Assembly (NCBI GenBank): GCA_028290225.1
Contig: JAQGKH010000159.1
Span: forward strand, 1-11,479
DNA: 11,479 nucleotides
Origin: Devosia sp.
GTDB lineage: Bacteria; Pseudomonadota; Alphaproteobacteria; Rhizobiales; Devosiaceae
Reading direction: 5' to 3'
Within the stretch, counting starts at the first letter, position 1, and each line of letters starts with the position of its first letter. The translations under genes were made by a program, and so were the position numbers. Below are positions 1 through 7,314 of the stretch, piece after piece. Under the pieces are notes generated by a model, which was not told where the DNA came from, did no database searches, and saw only the letters and a program-made list of their open reading frames with translations.

Positions 1-668
1 GACTTTTCGAAGGTTGCCTTGCCCACCCCATCATAGACCACATCGACGCCCTGCCCGTCCGTAAGCTCACGGACCCGCTGGGCGAAGTCCTCGGTCTTGT
101 AGTTGATCACGGCGTCGCAACCATGCTCGAGTGCGAGCGCAACCTTGTCGTCACTGCCGGCCGTGCCGATGACGCGGGCGCCGAGCGCCTTGGCCCATTG
201 CGTGGCGATAAGCCCAGTGCCGCCAGCAGCAGCATGCCAGAGGATGGTTTGGCCGGAGCTGAGCGGCCAGGTCTTGTGCAGCAGATAATAGGCGGTAAGG
301 CCCTTGAGCATCACCGCAGCTGCGGTCACGTCATCCACCCCGTTGGGAATGCGCACCACCTGCTCGGCCTTGAGCAGGCGCTGCTCGGCATAAGCGCCAA
401 CCTGGCCCTGATAAGCCACGCGGTCGCCCACAGAGAACTCCGTAACCCCCGGTCCAACTTCCGTAACCACGCCCGCACCTTCGTTGCCCGGCACAAATGG
501 TGTCGGCAATTGGTACAAGCCAGATCGCTGATAGGTGTCGATGAAATTCAACCCAATGGCGGTTTGGCGAACCGCAATCTGCCCATTTCCCGGGCTTCCG
601 ACCGGCCAGTCAGTCCATTCCAGCACTTCGGAACCGCCGAGCTCGCGGACAAGAATCGCCTTGCTCAT
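1..668 (-). CDS. qor: NADPH:quinone oxidoreductase, zinc-free MDR family (partial, 3' end outside window)
   Basis: This is a cytosolic medium-chain reductase that uses NADPH to reduce quinones. About 222 residues are present of a family length near 325, so the C-terminal third lies beyond position 1. The GroES-like N-terminal part carries NFIDTYQRSGLY at residues 41-52 and PGNEGAGVV at 60-68. The nucleotide-binding fold has MLKGLTAYYLL near 120-130 and HAAAGGTG at 145-152, matching from memory the corresponding segments of E. coli QorA. No structural zinc-cysteine cluster is visible, as expected for this branch. Two adjacent in-frame ATG codons occur at 671 and 668. The GGAG at 679-676 is 4 nt from the first and 7 nt from the second, so I prefer 668. 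The upstream terC stop directly abuts the first ATG, which suggests co-transcription and translational coupling. Family assignment is firm; the physiological quinone is unknown. Confidence 0.93.
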   Translation of the reverse strand, partial: MSKAILVRELGGSEVLEWTDWPVGSPGNGQIAVRQTAIGLNFIDTYQRSGLYQLPTPFVPGNEGAGVVTEVGPGVTEFSVGDRVAYQGQVGAYAEQRLLKAEQVVRIPNGVDDVTAAAVMLKGLTAYYLLHKTWPLSSGQTILWHAAAGGTGLIATQWAKALGARVIGTAGSDDKVALALEHGCDAVINYKTEDFAQRVRELTDGQGVDVVYDGVGKATFEK

Positions 669-671
669 CAT

Positions 672-1538
672 TCAGCTCCGCGGCTTGCGGGGAGCTGACT
701 TGGGGCCCGACTGAGCCCGGCTCATCGGCGTCGACTTGCTCGTGGAGCGGCTGGTTGCCTCGGCTCCCGAACTCCCGGGAATAGCGCCGCCGGGGCCAGT
801 AAACGGAGCCACGGGCGCAGACTGCCGGGCCTTGCGGCTTTTGGCGATGATGTTGACCGCTTCAACAAGGACCGAGAAGCCCATGGCCGAATAGATGTAG
901 CCCTTGGGGATGTGGAAGCCAAAGCCATCGGCCACCAGCGACATACCGATCAACAGCAGGAAAGCCAGCGCCAGCATCTTGGTGGTGGGATGATCCGCCA
1001 CGAATTTGGCCACCGGTGCGGAAGCCACGAACATCACGGCGACGGCGACGATCACAGCGGCAATCATCACCTCCACATGGTCTACCATGCCGACCGCGGT
1101 AACGATGGAGTCGATCGAGAACACCAGATCGATCAAGATGATCTGGCCGATGACGGCAGCAAATGCAGCCCCGGCCTTCCGCGTCATGTCGGCTTCGTGG
1201 GGTTCCTCGATCGCCGCGTGCATTTCGTGGGTGGCCTTGTAAACCAGGAACAAACCACCGGCGATCAGGATGATGTCCTTCCAGGATAGCGCGAGCCCAA
1301 AGGCCGTGATCGCCGGCTGGGTCAGGCTGATGATCCAGCTGATGACCAGAAGGAGCAGAATGCGGAAAATGAGAGCCAAGGCCAAGCCCAGCCGACGCGC
1401 CTTGTCAGCCTGTTCTTTGGGCAGGCGCGAAACCAGCACGGAGATGAAGACGATATTGTCGATGCCAAGGACGATCTCCATGACCGTCAGAGTGGCAAAT
1501 GCGATCCAGACATTGGGATCGGCTAACAGTTCCAGCAT
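672..1538 (-). CDS. TerC family integral membrane protein (YgdQ-like)
   Basis: A 288-residue inner-membrane protein of the TerC superfamily. It has about seven hydrophobic segments, near residues 12-34, 50-72, 86-102, 126-148, 155-173, 187-205 and 213-232. Two acidic membrane motifs that define the family are present: EIVLGIDNIVF at 21-31 and DLVFSIDSIVTAVG at 137-150. PKGYIYSAMGFSVLVEAVN at 211-229 closely resembles E. coli YgdQ as I remember it. Relatives have been tied to tellurite resistance, manganese export and metal delivery to secreted enzymes; the substrate here is unknown. The start at 1538 is chosen because the TerC fold begins there and a GGAG lies 6 nt upstream. The frame stays open upstream to 2078, but that stretch overlaps the divergent hydroxylase gene and is not TerC-like. 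Residues from about 236 to 288 form a Ser/Pro/Arg-rich, probably disordered tail absent from short homologues. qor follows with no spacer. Confidence 0.92.
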   Translation of the reverse strand: MLELLADPNVWIAFATLTVMEIVLGIDNIVFISVLVSRLPKEQADKARRLGLALALIFRILLLLVISWIISLTQPAITAFGLALSWKDIILIAGGLFLVYKATHEMHAAIEEPHEADMTRKAGAAFAAVIGQIILIDLVFSIDSIVTAVGMVDHVEVMIAAVIVAVAVMFVASAPVAKFVADHPTTKMLALAFLLLIGMSLVADGFGFHIPKGYIYSAMGFSVLVEAVNIIAKSRKARQSAPVAPFTGPGGAIPGSSGAEATSRSTSKSTPMSRAQSGPKSAPRKPRS

Positions 1539-1712
1539 TTCAGGCTCCAGTTCGAGTCTCAGGTGGTTATATCTAGGATGGCCTGCTTTGAGAGAGAAGT
1601 GTGCAACTGCGTTTTTCGTAGGGACCGGACTGCGACAGGTGTTGCGCTCCTTAGGCGCTGGCTTGCCTTGCGACGAGAGTGCTAGTTTGCAGCTTCCATA
1701 ACGAGGTCTGCC
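1539..1712. promoter_or_regulatory. Divergent intergenic region between terC and the ubiH-like gene
   Basis: These 174 bp must hold the start signals of two divergent genes. On the minus strand TATAAC (1571-1566) matches five of six bases of the -10 consensus and would start terC transcription with a leader of only about 20 nt. No convincing -35 accompanies it. On the plus strand I see no clear promoter, but GAGG at 1703-1706 gives the hydroxylase a well-placed ribosome binding site 6 nt before its ATG. The promoter assignment is weak and rests on position and one hexamer. Confidence 0.3.
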
Positions 1713-2894
1713 ATGCCCCAGATGCCATATGTCAAACCGTGCGACGCCGATGCCGCTGTGGTGGGCGGTGGGCTGGTTGGCATTGCCGCAGCAATTGCGA
1801 TCGCCAAAGCCGGGCTGAAGGTGATCCATCTGGCGCCGGTCGGGCCGGTTGATCGGCGCACCTCGGCCCTGATGATGCCGAGCGTGGATTTTCTGCGCTC
1901 GACCAGCTTGATCGACGATCCCTCCCGTTTGGGCCACCGGCTCAGTGAGATCCGCATTATCGATGCAACAAACCGGCTGCTGCGCTCTCCTGAAACCTTG
2001 TTTGAGGCAGGCGAGTCGGGGCTTGAGGCGTTTGGCTGGAATTTCGCCAACCAGCGGCTGCTGGAGCAGTTCCAGCAAAGGGCCGCGGAATTGCCTAATC
2101 TGGAAACTCGCCCCCTTGATGTAACCGAGTTCGCGTACGGGCCTGATCAGCCGGAGCTAACGCTGGCCGATGGCTCGGTATTGCAGGTCCCGCTGGTGGT
2201 GGGTGCCGATGGCAAGAAATCACTGATCCGGGCGGCCGCCGGCTTTCGAGCGCGTGAAAACGGATTTACCCAGGCCGCGCTGGTGTGCGACCTCGAGCTT
2301 GGCCGGCCTCTTGGCGGTTGTTCGGTGGAATTTCACTATCCGCAGGGTCCCTTTACGCTAGTACCGGCGGGAAATAACCGAGCCAATCTGGTCTGGATCG
2401 ATGATCGGGAGGTGTTGCGGCAAGCCCAGGCTGGTGGCGCTGAGCAGCTCGTGCCGATCTTGCTCAACAAATCGCAGCGCTTGTTCGGCTCAATCACCTT
2501 GGCCACTCCGGCGCATGTTTTTCCGCTGAGCACGATCAGCGTAGATCGGGCGGGCTCCCGCGGCGTAGTGCTGGTTGGAGAAGCTGCGCATGCGTTTCCG
2601 CCCATCGGAGCCCAGGGGCTCAATCTGGGGCTGCGTGACGTCGCCGACCTCGCCACAGCTCTCCAGGCTGGGTCAACAAGCACGCCGCTGTGGGCCGAGA
2701 AGGTCAGCTTTGATTATGCGCAACGGCGGGCAGCCGACCTGGCCCGTACCGGCGGCATGGTCGATGCACTGTTTCGCTCGCTGCTGGCCGAGATGGTGCC
2801 GGCCCAGGCGCTACGTTCGGCCGGGCTGTGGGCACTCAAATTGCTGCCAAGCCTGCGGCAGCGGGCGTTTTCACTCGGTATGGGCCAGCGCTGA
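1713..2894 (+). CDS. UbiH/UbiF-family FAD-dependent aromatic hydroxylase (probable ubiquinone biosynthesis)
   Basis: This 393-residue flavoprotein has the usual family length (about 400). Members use NAD(P)H and O2 to hydroxylate the ring of polyprenylphenol intermediates of ubiquinone. The N-terminal Rossmann motif GGGLVG is at residues 18-23, followed by DRRTSAL at 47-53, the conserved Arg/Thr segment of UbiH-type enzymes. The DG motif GADGKKSLIR is at 164-173. The second flavin motif spans about 289-309 and reads GEAAH then GAQGLNLGLRD, where the textbook form has GDAAH and GQG. I recall rhizobial homologues with the same form, so this is probably a subfamily trait. The start at 1713 is supported by GAGG 6 nt upstream. 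It is monocistronic, diverging from terC and converging on the ialB-like gene. Which ring carbon it acts on (a UbiL, UbiH or UbiF role) cannot be read from the sequence. Confidence 0.87.
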   Translation: MPQMPYVKPCDADAAVVGGGLVGIAAAIAIAKAGLKVIHLAPVGPVDRRTSALMMPSVDFLRSTSLIDDPSRLGHRLSEIRIIDATNRLLRSPETLFEAGESGLEAFGWNFANQRLLEQFQQRAAELPNLETRPLDVTEFAYGPDQPELTLADGSVLQVPLVVGADGKKSLIRAAAGFRARENGFTQAALVCDLELGRPLGGCSVEFHYPQGPFTLVPAGNNRANLVWIDDREVLRQAQAGGAEQLVPILLNKSQRLFGSITLATPAHVFPLSTISVDRAGSRGVVLVGEAAHAFPPIGAQGLNLGLRDVADLATALQAGSTSTPLWAEKVSFDYAQRRAADLARTGGMVDALFRSLLAEMVPAQALRSAGLWALKLLPSLRQRAFSLGMGQR

Positions 2895-2909
2895 GATTCA
2901 GACAAGCAA

Positions 2910-2935
2910 AAGGGGCACAGTTGTCCGCGCCCCTT
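2910..2935 (-). terminator. Rho-independent-like hairpin between convergent ubiH-like and ialB-like genes
   Basis: A perfect 7-bp stem AAGGGGC (2910-2916) pairs with GCCCCTT (2929-2935) around a 12-nt loop. It starts 15 nt after the hydroxylase stop and lies 24 nt beyond the ialB-like stop. On the minus strand the stem ends in a run of four T (two in the stem, two after it), so it suits the ialB-like transcript best. On the plus strand no T run follows, so termination there would be weaker. Confidence 0.6.
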
Positions 2936-2958
2936 AGCTGAATTGAATTGCCGGCGGC

Positions 2959-3702
2959 TTACTGAGCAGCAGGCGCTGCAGCGGCGGGCTCGGCACCCGC
3001 TGCCGGTGCAGCACCGTCGCCCGGAGCACCGCTGTCGAGCTGGCGGCGCAGTTCCTCGGCACGGTCCTGCAGAACCTGCTCGAGGGCGTTCTCGCCGCTG
3101 GTTTCCTGGCGGAACTGGTCGAAAGTCAGCGACGCATCGCCATCGTAAGCCGAGGTGAAGCCTGCCAGGTTGATCTCAATGGTGAGATCTTCGTTCTGGC
3201 GGTTCTTGGCGGTGAGCTTAAGCGTGCTGCCCTTCTTGAGCGAATTGACATAGGCTTCGTTGATCACGAGCTGGGTTGCGCAGGAAGTCGGATCGCACAG
3301 CATGAACGGCACGCGCACAGGCTTGGAGCCATCGATCTGCCAGGTGAGGCCAAAGGGAAGCAGGACACCAAGCGGCACCGCAGCAACGGCTAGCAGACGG
3401 CTCTCCTGGCCCGGATCGTCGCGGAGGAGGAAGGAGCCCAGGAACTGCCCATTAGCGAGCACGACCTGGCGCATGATGCAGGCCTTCTGGTTGTTGGGCA
3501 GCGGATCGCAAACCTTGAGCCAGTTCTGGTTCGCTGCGCCGGCCGCGGGTGCTGCAGCTGCGGGAGCGGCAGCGTCGGGCGCCGCGGGTGCTTCAGCAGC
3601 AGGAGCGGCGGGTGCGGGCGTCTCCTGCGCAAATGCGGATAGAGGCGAGAGCATGAGCGCGGCCGCTGCCAAACCGGCAACGAGAGGTTTCCTGAAGATC
3701 AT
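2959..3702 (-). CDS. IalB-family (invasion-associated locus B) secreted protein
   Basis: The 247-residue product has a Sec signal peptide: basic MIFRKP, a hydrophobic core, and a likely cleavage after AFA at residue 25. An Ala/Pro-rich linker follows (about 27-57), then an IalB-type domain (about 60-200) that begins NWLKVCDP. It has four cysteines, at 65, 75, 136 and 141 (KVC, KAC, MLC, TSC), suited to two disulfides in the periplasm. LTWQIDGSKPVRVPFMLCD at 119-137 is typical of the family as I know it. A charged, possibly helical segment is followed by a second Ala/Pro/Gly-rich tail from about residue 225. The family is named for a Bartonella erythrocyte-invasion protein but is widespread in free-living alphaproteobacteria, so no virulence role is implied. 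The start at 3702 is chosen for the signal peptide and AGGA 6 nt upstream; the 34 residues of open frame before it look non-coding. It lies downstream of mfd on the same strand with a 120-bp gap. Confidence 0.9.
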   Translation of the reverse strand: MIFRKPLVAGLAAAALMLSPLSAFAQETPAPAAPAAEAPAAPDAAAPAAAAPAAGAANQNWLKVCDPLPNNQKACIMRQVVLANGQFLGSFLLRDDPGQESRLLAVAAVPLGVLLPFGLTWQIDGSKPVRVPFMLCDPTSCATQLVINEAYVNSLKKGSTLKLTAKNRQNEDLTIEINLAGFTSAYDGDASLTFDQFRQETSGENALEQVLQDRAEELRRQLDSGAPGDGAAPAAGAEPAAAAPAAQ

Positions 3703-3822
3703 AAACGTTCCTTGGCTTTCTGGCGGAGCCGGTGACAGGTGCCACCCAATTCTTGGTAGCCCTTCAAGTGCTGAAATCGGGCAATAACATGACGACCTTG
3801 CCAAAGGATTATGCCGGCGCGG
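3703..3822 (-). other. 120-bp gap between mfd stop and ialB-like start
   Basis: This gap should hold the end of the sdhE-mfd transcript and any promoter of the ialB-like gene. I find only a ribosome binding site (AGGA at 3712-3709), a 4-bp inverted repeat CCTT/AAGG around 3796-3807 and a 9-bp palindrome GGTGCCACC at 3738-3746. Neither repeat forms a convincing terminator and no clear -35/-10 pair is visible. Read-through from mfd cannot be excluded. Confidence 0.3.
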
Positions 3823-6800
3823 TCACGCGGAAGGGTCGGCAAGCTTGGCAAGGCGGGAGAGAATGGCGGCAGCGCCCTTGAGGCGCGCCTCGGGCGTGGG
3901 CCAATTGCGGGCGAATACGAGCTTCTGGTCGGGCTTGACGCGAACCTGGCTGGCAGGGTCGGAAACGAGGCGCACCAGAGCGGTGGGGTTGGGGAATTCA
4001 TTGTTGCGCAATGTCAGGACAGCGCCCTTGGGGCCGGCATCGACCTTTTCCACATTGGCCTTTCGGCACAGGGCCTTGACGAGAATAACCTTGAGCAGCG
4101 CTTCCACCTCTTCGGGCAATGGACCGAAGCGATCGATGAGTTCGGCACCGGCCGCATCGATGTCGCGGATATCGGTGAGATCCCCGAGGCGTCGGTAGAG
4201 CTGCATGCGCAACTGCAAGTCGGGCACATAGTGCTCGGGGATCATCACGGGCATGCCCAGGGAAATTTGCGGGCTCCACTCGTTGGTGTCCTCGTAGTCC
4301 CCGTCCCCATTCTTGAGGTTCGCGACAGCTTCTTCGAGCATGGCCTGATAAAGCTCATAGCCGACCTCGCGGATATGGCCGGACTGCTCGTCGCCAAGGA
4401 GATTGCCGGCGCCGCGAATATCGAGGTCGTGGCTGGCCAACTGGAAGCCCGCTCCAAGCGATTCGAGGGACTGCAACACGCCCAGCCGGCGCTCGGCGGT
4501 GTCGGTGAGCTTGCGGTCTGGCGGGACGGTGAACAGAGCGTAGGCCCGGGCCTTGGCGCGGCCGATCCGGCCACGGATCTGATAGAGCTGGGCCAAGCCA
4601 AAATTATCGGCGCGGTGCACGATCAAAGTGTTGGCATTAGGAATATCGAGGCCGGATTCAACGATGGTGGTCGCGACCAGTACGTCGAACTTGCCGTCAT
4701 AGAACGTGTTCATGATGTCATCGAGTTCGCCTGGGGCCATCTGACCGTTGGCGACAACGAAGCTGACCTCAGGCACTTGCTGGCGCAAGAAATCGGCGAT
4801 TTCCGCCTGATCCTTGATGCGCGGCACCACATAAAAGCTCTGTCCACCCCGGTACTTTTCGCGCAGCAGCGCTTCGCGGATCGACAGCGGATCGAAAGGC
4901 GAGATGAAGGTGCGGATGGCCAGGCGATCCACCGGCGGGGTCGCCAGCAGCGACAGGTCGCGCACGCCGGTCAGCGCCAGCTGCAGGGTGCGCGGAATGG
5001 GGGTGGCGGTGAGGGTCAGGACGTGGACATTGGCCTTGAGCTCCTTGAGGCGCTCCTTGTGGCCCACGCCGAAGTGCTGCTCTTCATCGATGATGAGCAG
5101 ACCCAGATCCCTGAACTTGATGGTCTTGGACAACAGGGCATGGGTGCCAACGACGATATCGACCTGCCCGTCGGCCAGCCCTTCCTTGGTGGCCTTGAGT
5201 TCGGCAGCGGAGACCATGCGCGAAGCGTGACGAACCCGTACCGGCAGGCCGGCAAAGCGTTCCGAAAAGGTCTTGAAGTGCTGACGAGCGAGCAGCGTTG
5301 TTGGTACCACGATGGCGACCTGTTTGCCCGATAGTGCGACGGCAAACGCGGCCCGCAAGGCCACTTCGGTCTTGCCGAAGCCGACATCGCCGCACACCAG
5401 TCGGTCCATGACGCGGCCGGAGGTGACATCATCGAACACCGCTTCGATGGCGGCCATCTGGTCCTCGGTTTCCTCATAGGGGAAACGCGCAGCGAACTCG
5501 TCGTAGGCGCCGGGATTGATCTCTACCACATCGGCGCGCGTAAGCTGACGCTCGGCAGCGATCTTGATGAGCTGTTCCGCCATTTCGCGGATGCGCTGCT
5601 TGAGGCGGCCCTTCTTGGCCTGCCAGGCGACGCCGCCCAGCTTGTCGAGCGCGGTGCTGGAGTCATCGGCGCCGTAGCGCGACAGCAGCTCGATATTCTC
5701 GACGGGCAGATAAAGCTTGGTGTCACCGGCATATTCCAGCTCCACACATTCATGGGGGGCGCCGCCCGCCTCGATGACCTTGAGGCCGAGGAAGCGCCCA
5801 ATGCCGTGATCAACATGCACGACAAGGTCGCCGGCGGCGAGGCTTGCCGCTTCGGTCAGTGCGTCGCTGGCCTTTTTCTTGCGCTGCGGGCGCAGGATGC
5901 GTTCGCCCAGAATGTCCTGCTCGGAAAGGACCAGCAGATCCTTGGTCTCAAAGCCGGTTTCCAGCGGCAAAACCACCAGCGAGGTGGTTGCGGCGCTGGT
6001 GGTTTCGGCATCGCGCCAGTTTTCCGCCAGCCGCGGATTGGTCAGCCCGTGGTCCTTGAGCACCTGCGCCATGCGATCGCGGGTGCCGCCGCTCCAGCAG
6101 GCAATCACGGCCCGGCGTCCGTTGCGCCGCTCAACGAGCAAACGATCCACGACTGCCTGGAACAAATTGGTGTCGGTCGCCTGGCGCTCGGCGGCAAAGC
6201 TGGGGGCGATATGGCCACCGGCATCATCAACGCCCCTGGTGTTGGGCGACAGGAACGGCGAAAGCTGGATCACCGAGGCGCCAGCCAGCTCATAGGGATG
6301 CTGATCAACGGCGTAGAGCAGTTCAGGCTTGATGGGCTTGTAGGGCGCCCCTGCCCCCGCCACCGCCTTTTGCGTGCGGGCGTTTTCGCGCGCCTCGTAA
6401 TAATCGCGGATCTGGTTGACGCGCTCCCCATAGGCTTCCGCTGCCTGATCGTCGAAAACGAAAGGCGCGTCGCCCGTATAGTCGGACAGCATTTCCAGAT
6501 GATCGTAGAAGAAGGGCAGCCAGTGCTCGGTGCCCGAATAGCGCGCGCCTCCGCTGACGCTGGCATAGAGCGTGTCGTCCACCGTGTTGCCGCCGAAGGC
6601 CGCGGTGTAGTTCTGGCGGAAGCGACGAATGGTCTCGTCGTTGAGCACCAGTTCGCTCATCGGGGTCAGATCGACCCGCTTCAATGTGCCGGTGGTGCGC
6701 TGGGTATCGGCATCAAAGGTGCGGATGGATTCCAGCTGGCTGCCGAAGAAATCGAAACGCAACGGCGCATCCGCGCTGGCGGGATAAAGGTCGACCAGCC

Positions 6801-7314
6801 CGCCGCGGACGGCATATTCCCCCGACTCGCGCACGGTTGGGACGCGCAGATAGCCATTGTTGGCGGCCCAGGCGATCAGCTTTTCGCTATCCACGATGCG
6901 GCCGGTAGCCGCGGAAAACGACATCCCGGCAACCACATCGCGCGGCGGCAGTCGCTGGATCAGCGCGTTGACAGCAGTCAGCACAATGATACCGCGCTCA
7001 TTGCCGGCGGTCAGCGCCGCCAGCGTGTTCATGCGCGCGGCAATGGTGACGTTGTTGGGCGACACCCGGTCGTAAGGCAGGCTATCCCAGGCGGGCAGCG
7101 TCAGCACAGCGTGGCCCGGCAGCATGGGCGTCAGGATATCGGCCATGCGCTGCAGCCGTCGGCCATCGCGCGCCACAAAAACAATGCTGGTGCCGTCTTC
7201 CGGGGCCGCCTTGAGGCGCTGCTCGACGAGCCTGGCAAGCATCATCGGCTGCATGCCATCGGGCACGTTGGAGATGGTGCGAGTGGGGCGCGCCATGGAC
7301 TTTTGCTCGTTCAT
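3823..7314 (-). CDS. mfd: Transcription-repair coupling factor Mfd
   Basis: The 1163-residue product has full Mfd length. Mfd binds RNA polymerase stalled at DNA lesions, pushes it off by DNA translocation and recruits UvrA/UvrB. Domains in order: an UvrB-like N-terminal module (about 30-330, with LPAWDSLPYDRVSP near 73-86); the CarD-like RNA polymerase interaction domain (about 493-550, GDLVVHVDHGIGRFLG); and an SF2 translocase with Walker A GDVGFGKT at 642-649, DEEQ at 743-746, TATPIPRT at 769-776 and QIRGRIGR at 912-919. The TRG motif HDLDIRGAGNLLGDEQSG lies at 962-979, and a C-terminal TRCF domain (about 1015-1115) follows. No key motif is missing. The ATG at 7314 overlaps the sdhE stop as ATGA, so translation is probably coupled. 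Shine-Dalgarno support is poor there, and a second in-frame ATG at 7296 (MARPTR) is a possible alternative. Confidence 0.98.
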   Translation of the reverse strand: MNEQKSMARPTRTISNVPDGMQPMMLARLVEQRLKAAPEDGTSIVFVARDGRRLQRMADILTPMLPGHAVLTLPAWDSLPYDRVSPNNVTIAARMNTLAALTAGNERGIIVLTAVNALIQRLPPRDVVAGMSFSAATGRIVDSEKLIAWAANNGYLRVPTVRESGEYAVRGGLVDLYPASADAPLRFDFFGSQLESIRTFDADTQRTTGTLKRVDLTPMSELVLNDETIRRFRQNYTAAFGGNTVDDTLYASVSGGARYSGTEHWLPFFYDHLEMLSDYTGDAPFVFDDQAAEAYGERVNQIRDYYEARENARTQKAVAGAGAPYKPIKPELLYAVDQHPYELAGASVIQLSPFLSPNTRGVDDAGGHIAPSFAAERQATDTNLFQAVVDRLLVERRNGRRAVIACWSGGTRDRMAQVLKDHGLTNPRLAENWRDAETTSAATTSLVVLPLETGFETKDLLVLSEQDILGERILRPQRKKKASDALTEAASLAAGDLVVHVDHGIGRFLGLKVIEAGGAPHECVELEYAGDTKLYLPVENIELLSRYGADDSSTALDKLGGVAWQAKKGRLKQRIREMAEQLIKIAAERQLTRADVVEINPGAYDEFAARFPYEETEDQMAAIEAVFDDVTSGRVMDRLVCGDVGFGKTEVALRAAFAVALSGKQVAIVVPTTLLARQHFKTFSERFAGLPVRVRHASRMVSAAELKATKEGLADGQVDIVVGTHALLSKTIKFRDLGLLIIDEEQHFGVGHKERLKELKANVHVLTLTATPIPRTLQLALTGVRDLSLLATPPVDRLAIRTFISPFDPLSIREALLREKYRGGQSFYVVPRIKDQAEIADFLRQQVPEVSFVVANGQMAPGELDDIMNTFYDGKFDVLVATTIVESGLDIPNANTLIVHRADNFGLAQLYQIRGRIGRAKARAYALFTVPPDRKLTDTAERRLGVLQSLESLGAGFQLASHDLDIRGAGNLLGDEQSGHIREVGYELYQAMLEEAVANLKNGDGDYEDTNEWSPQISLGMPVMIPEHYVPDLQLRMQLYRRLGDLTDIRDIDAAGAELIDRFGPLPEEVEALLKVILVKALCRKANVEKVDAGPKGAVLTLRNNEFPNPTALVRLVSDPASQVRVKPDQKLVFARNWPTPEARLKGAAAILSRLAKLADPSA

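Noticed and set aside
123..698. 191-codon plus-strand frame opposite qor
   Set aside because: It lies entirely over the qor coding region and start, with no recognisable protein features.
1644..1658. Small GCGC/GCGC hairpin in the terC-hydroxylase gap
   Set aside because: Only four GC pairs around a 7-nt loop with no T run and no partner element; not distinguishable from chance.
1539..2078. 180-residue N-terminal extension of the TerC frame
   Set aside because: It would overlap the divergent hydroxylase gene, has no membrane or TerC character, and the well-placed GGAG supports the start at 1538.
3738..3746. Palindrome GGTGCCACC upstream of the ialB-like gene as an operator
   Set aside because: A 9-bp odd palindrome occurs often by chance in GC-rich DNA. 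No second copy or matching regulator is visible.
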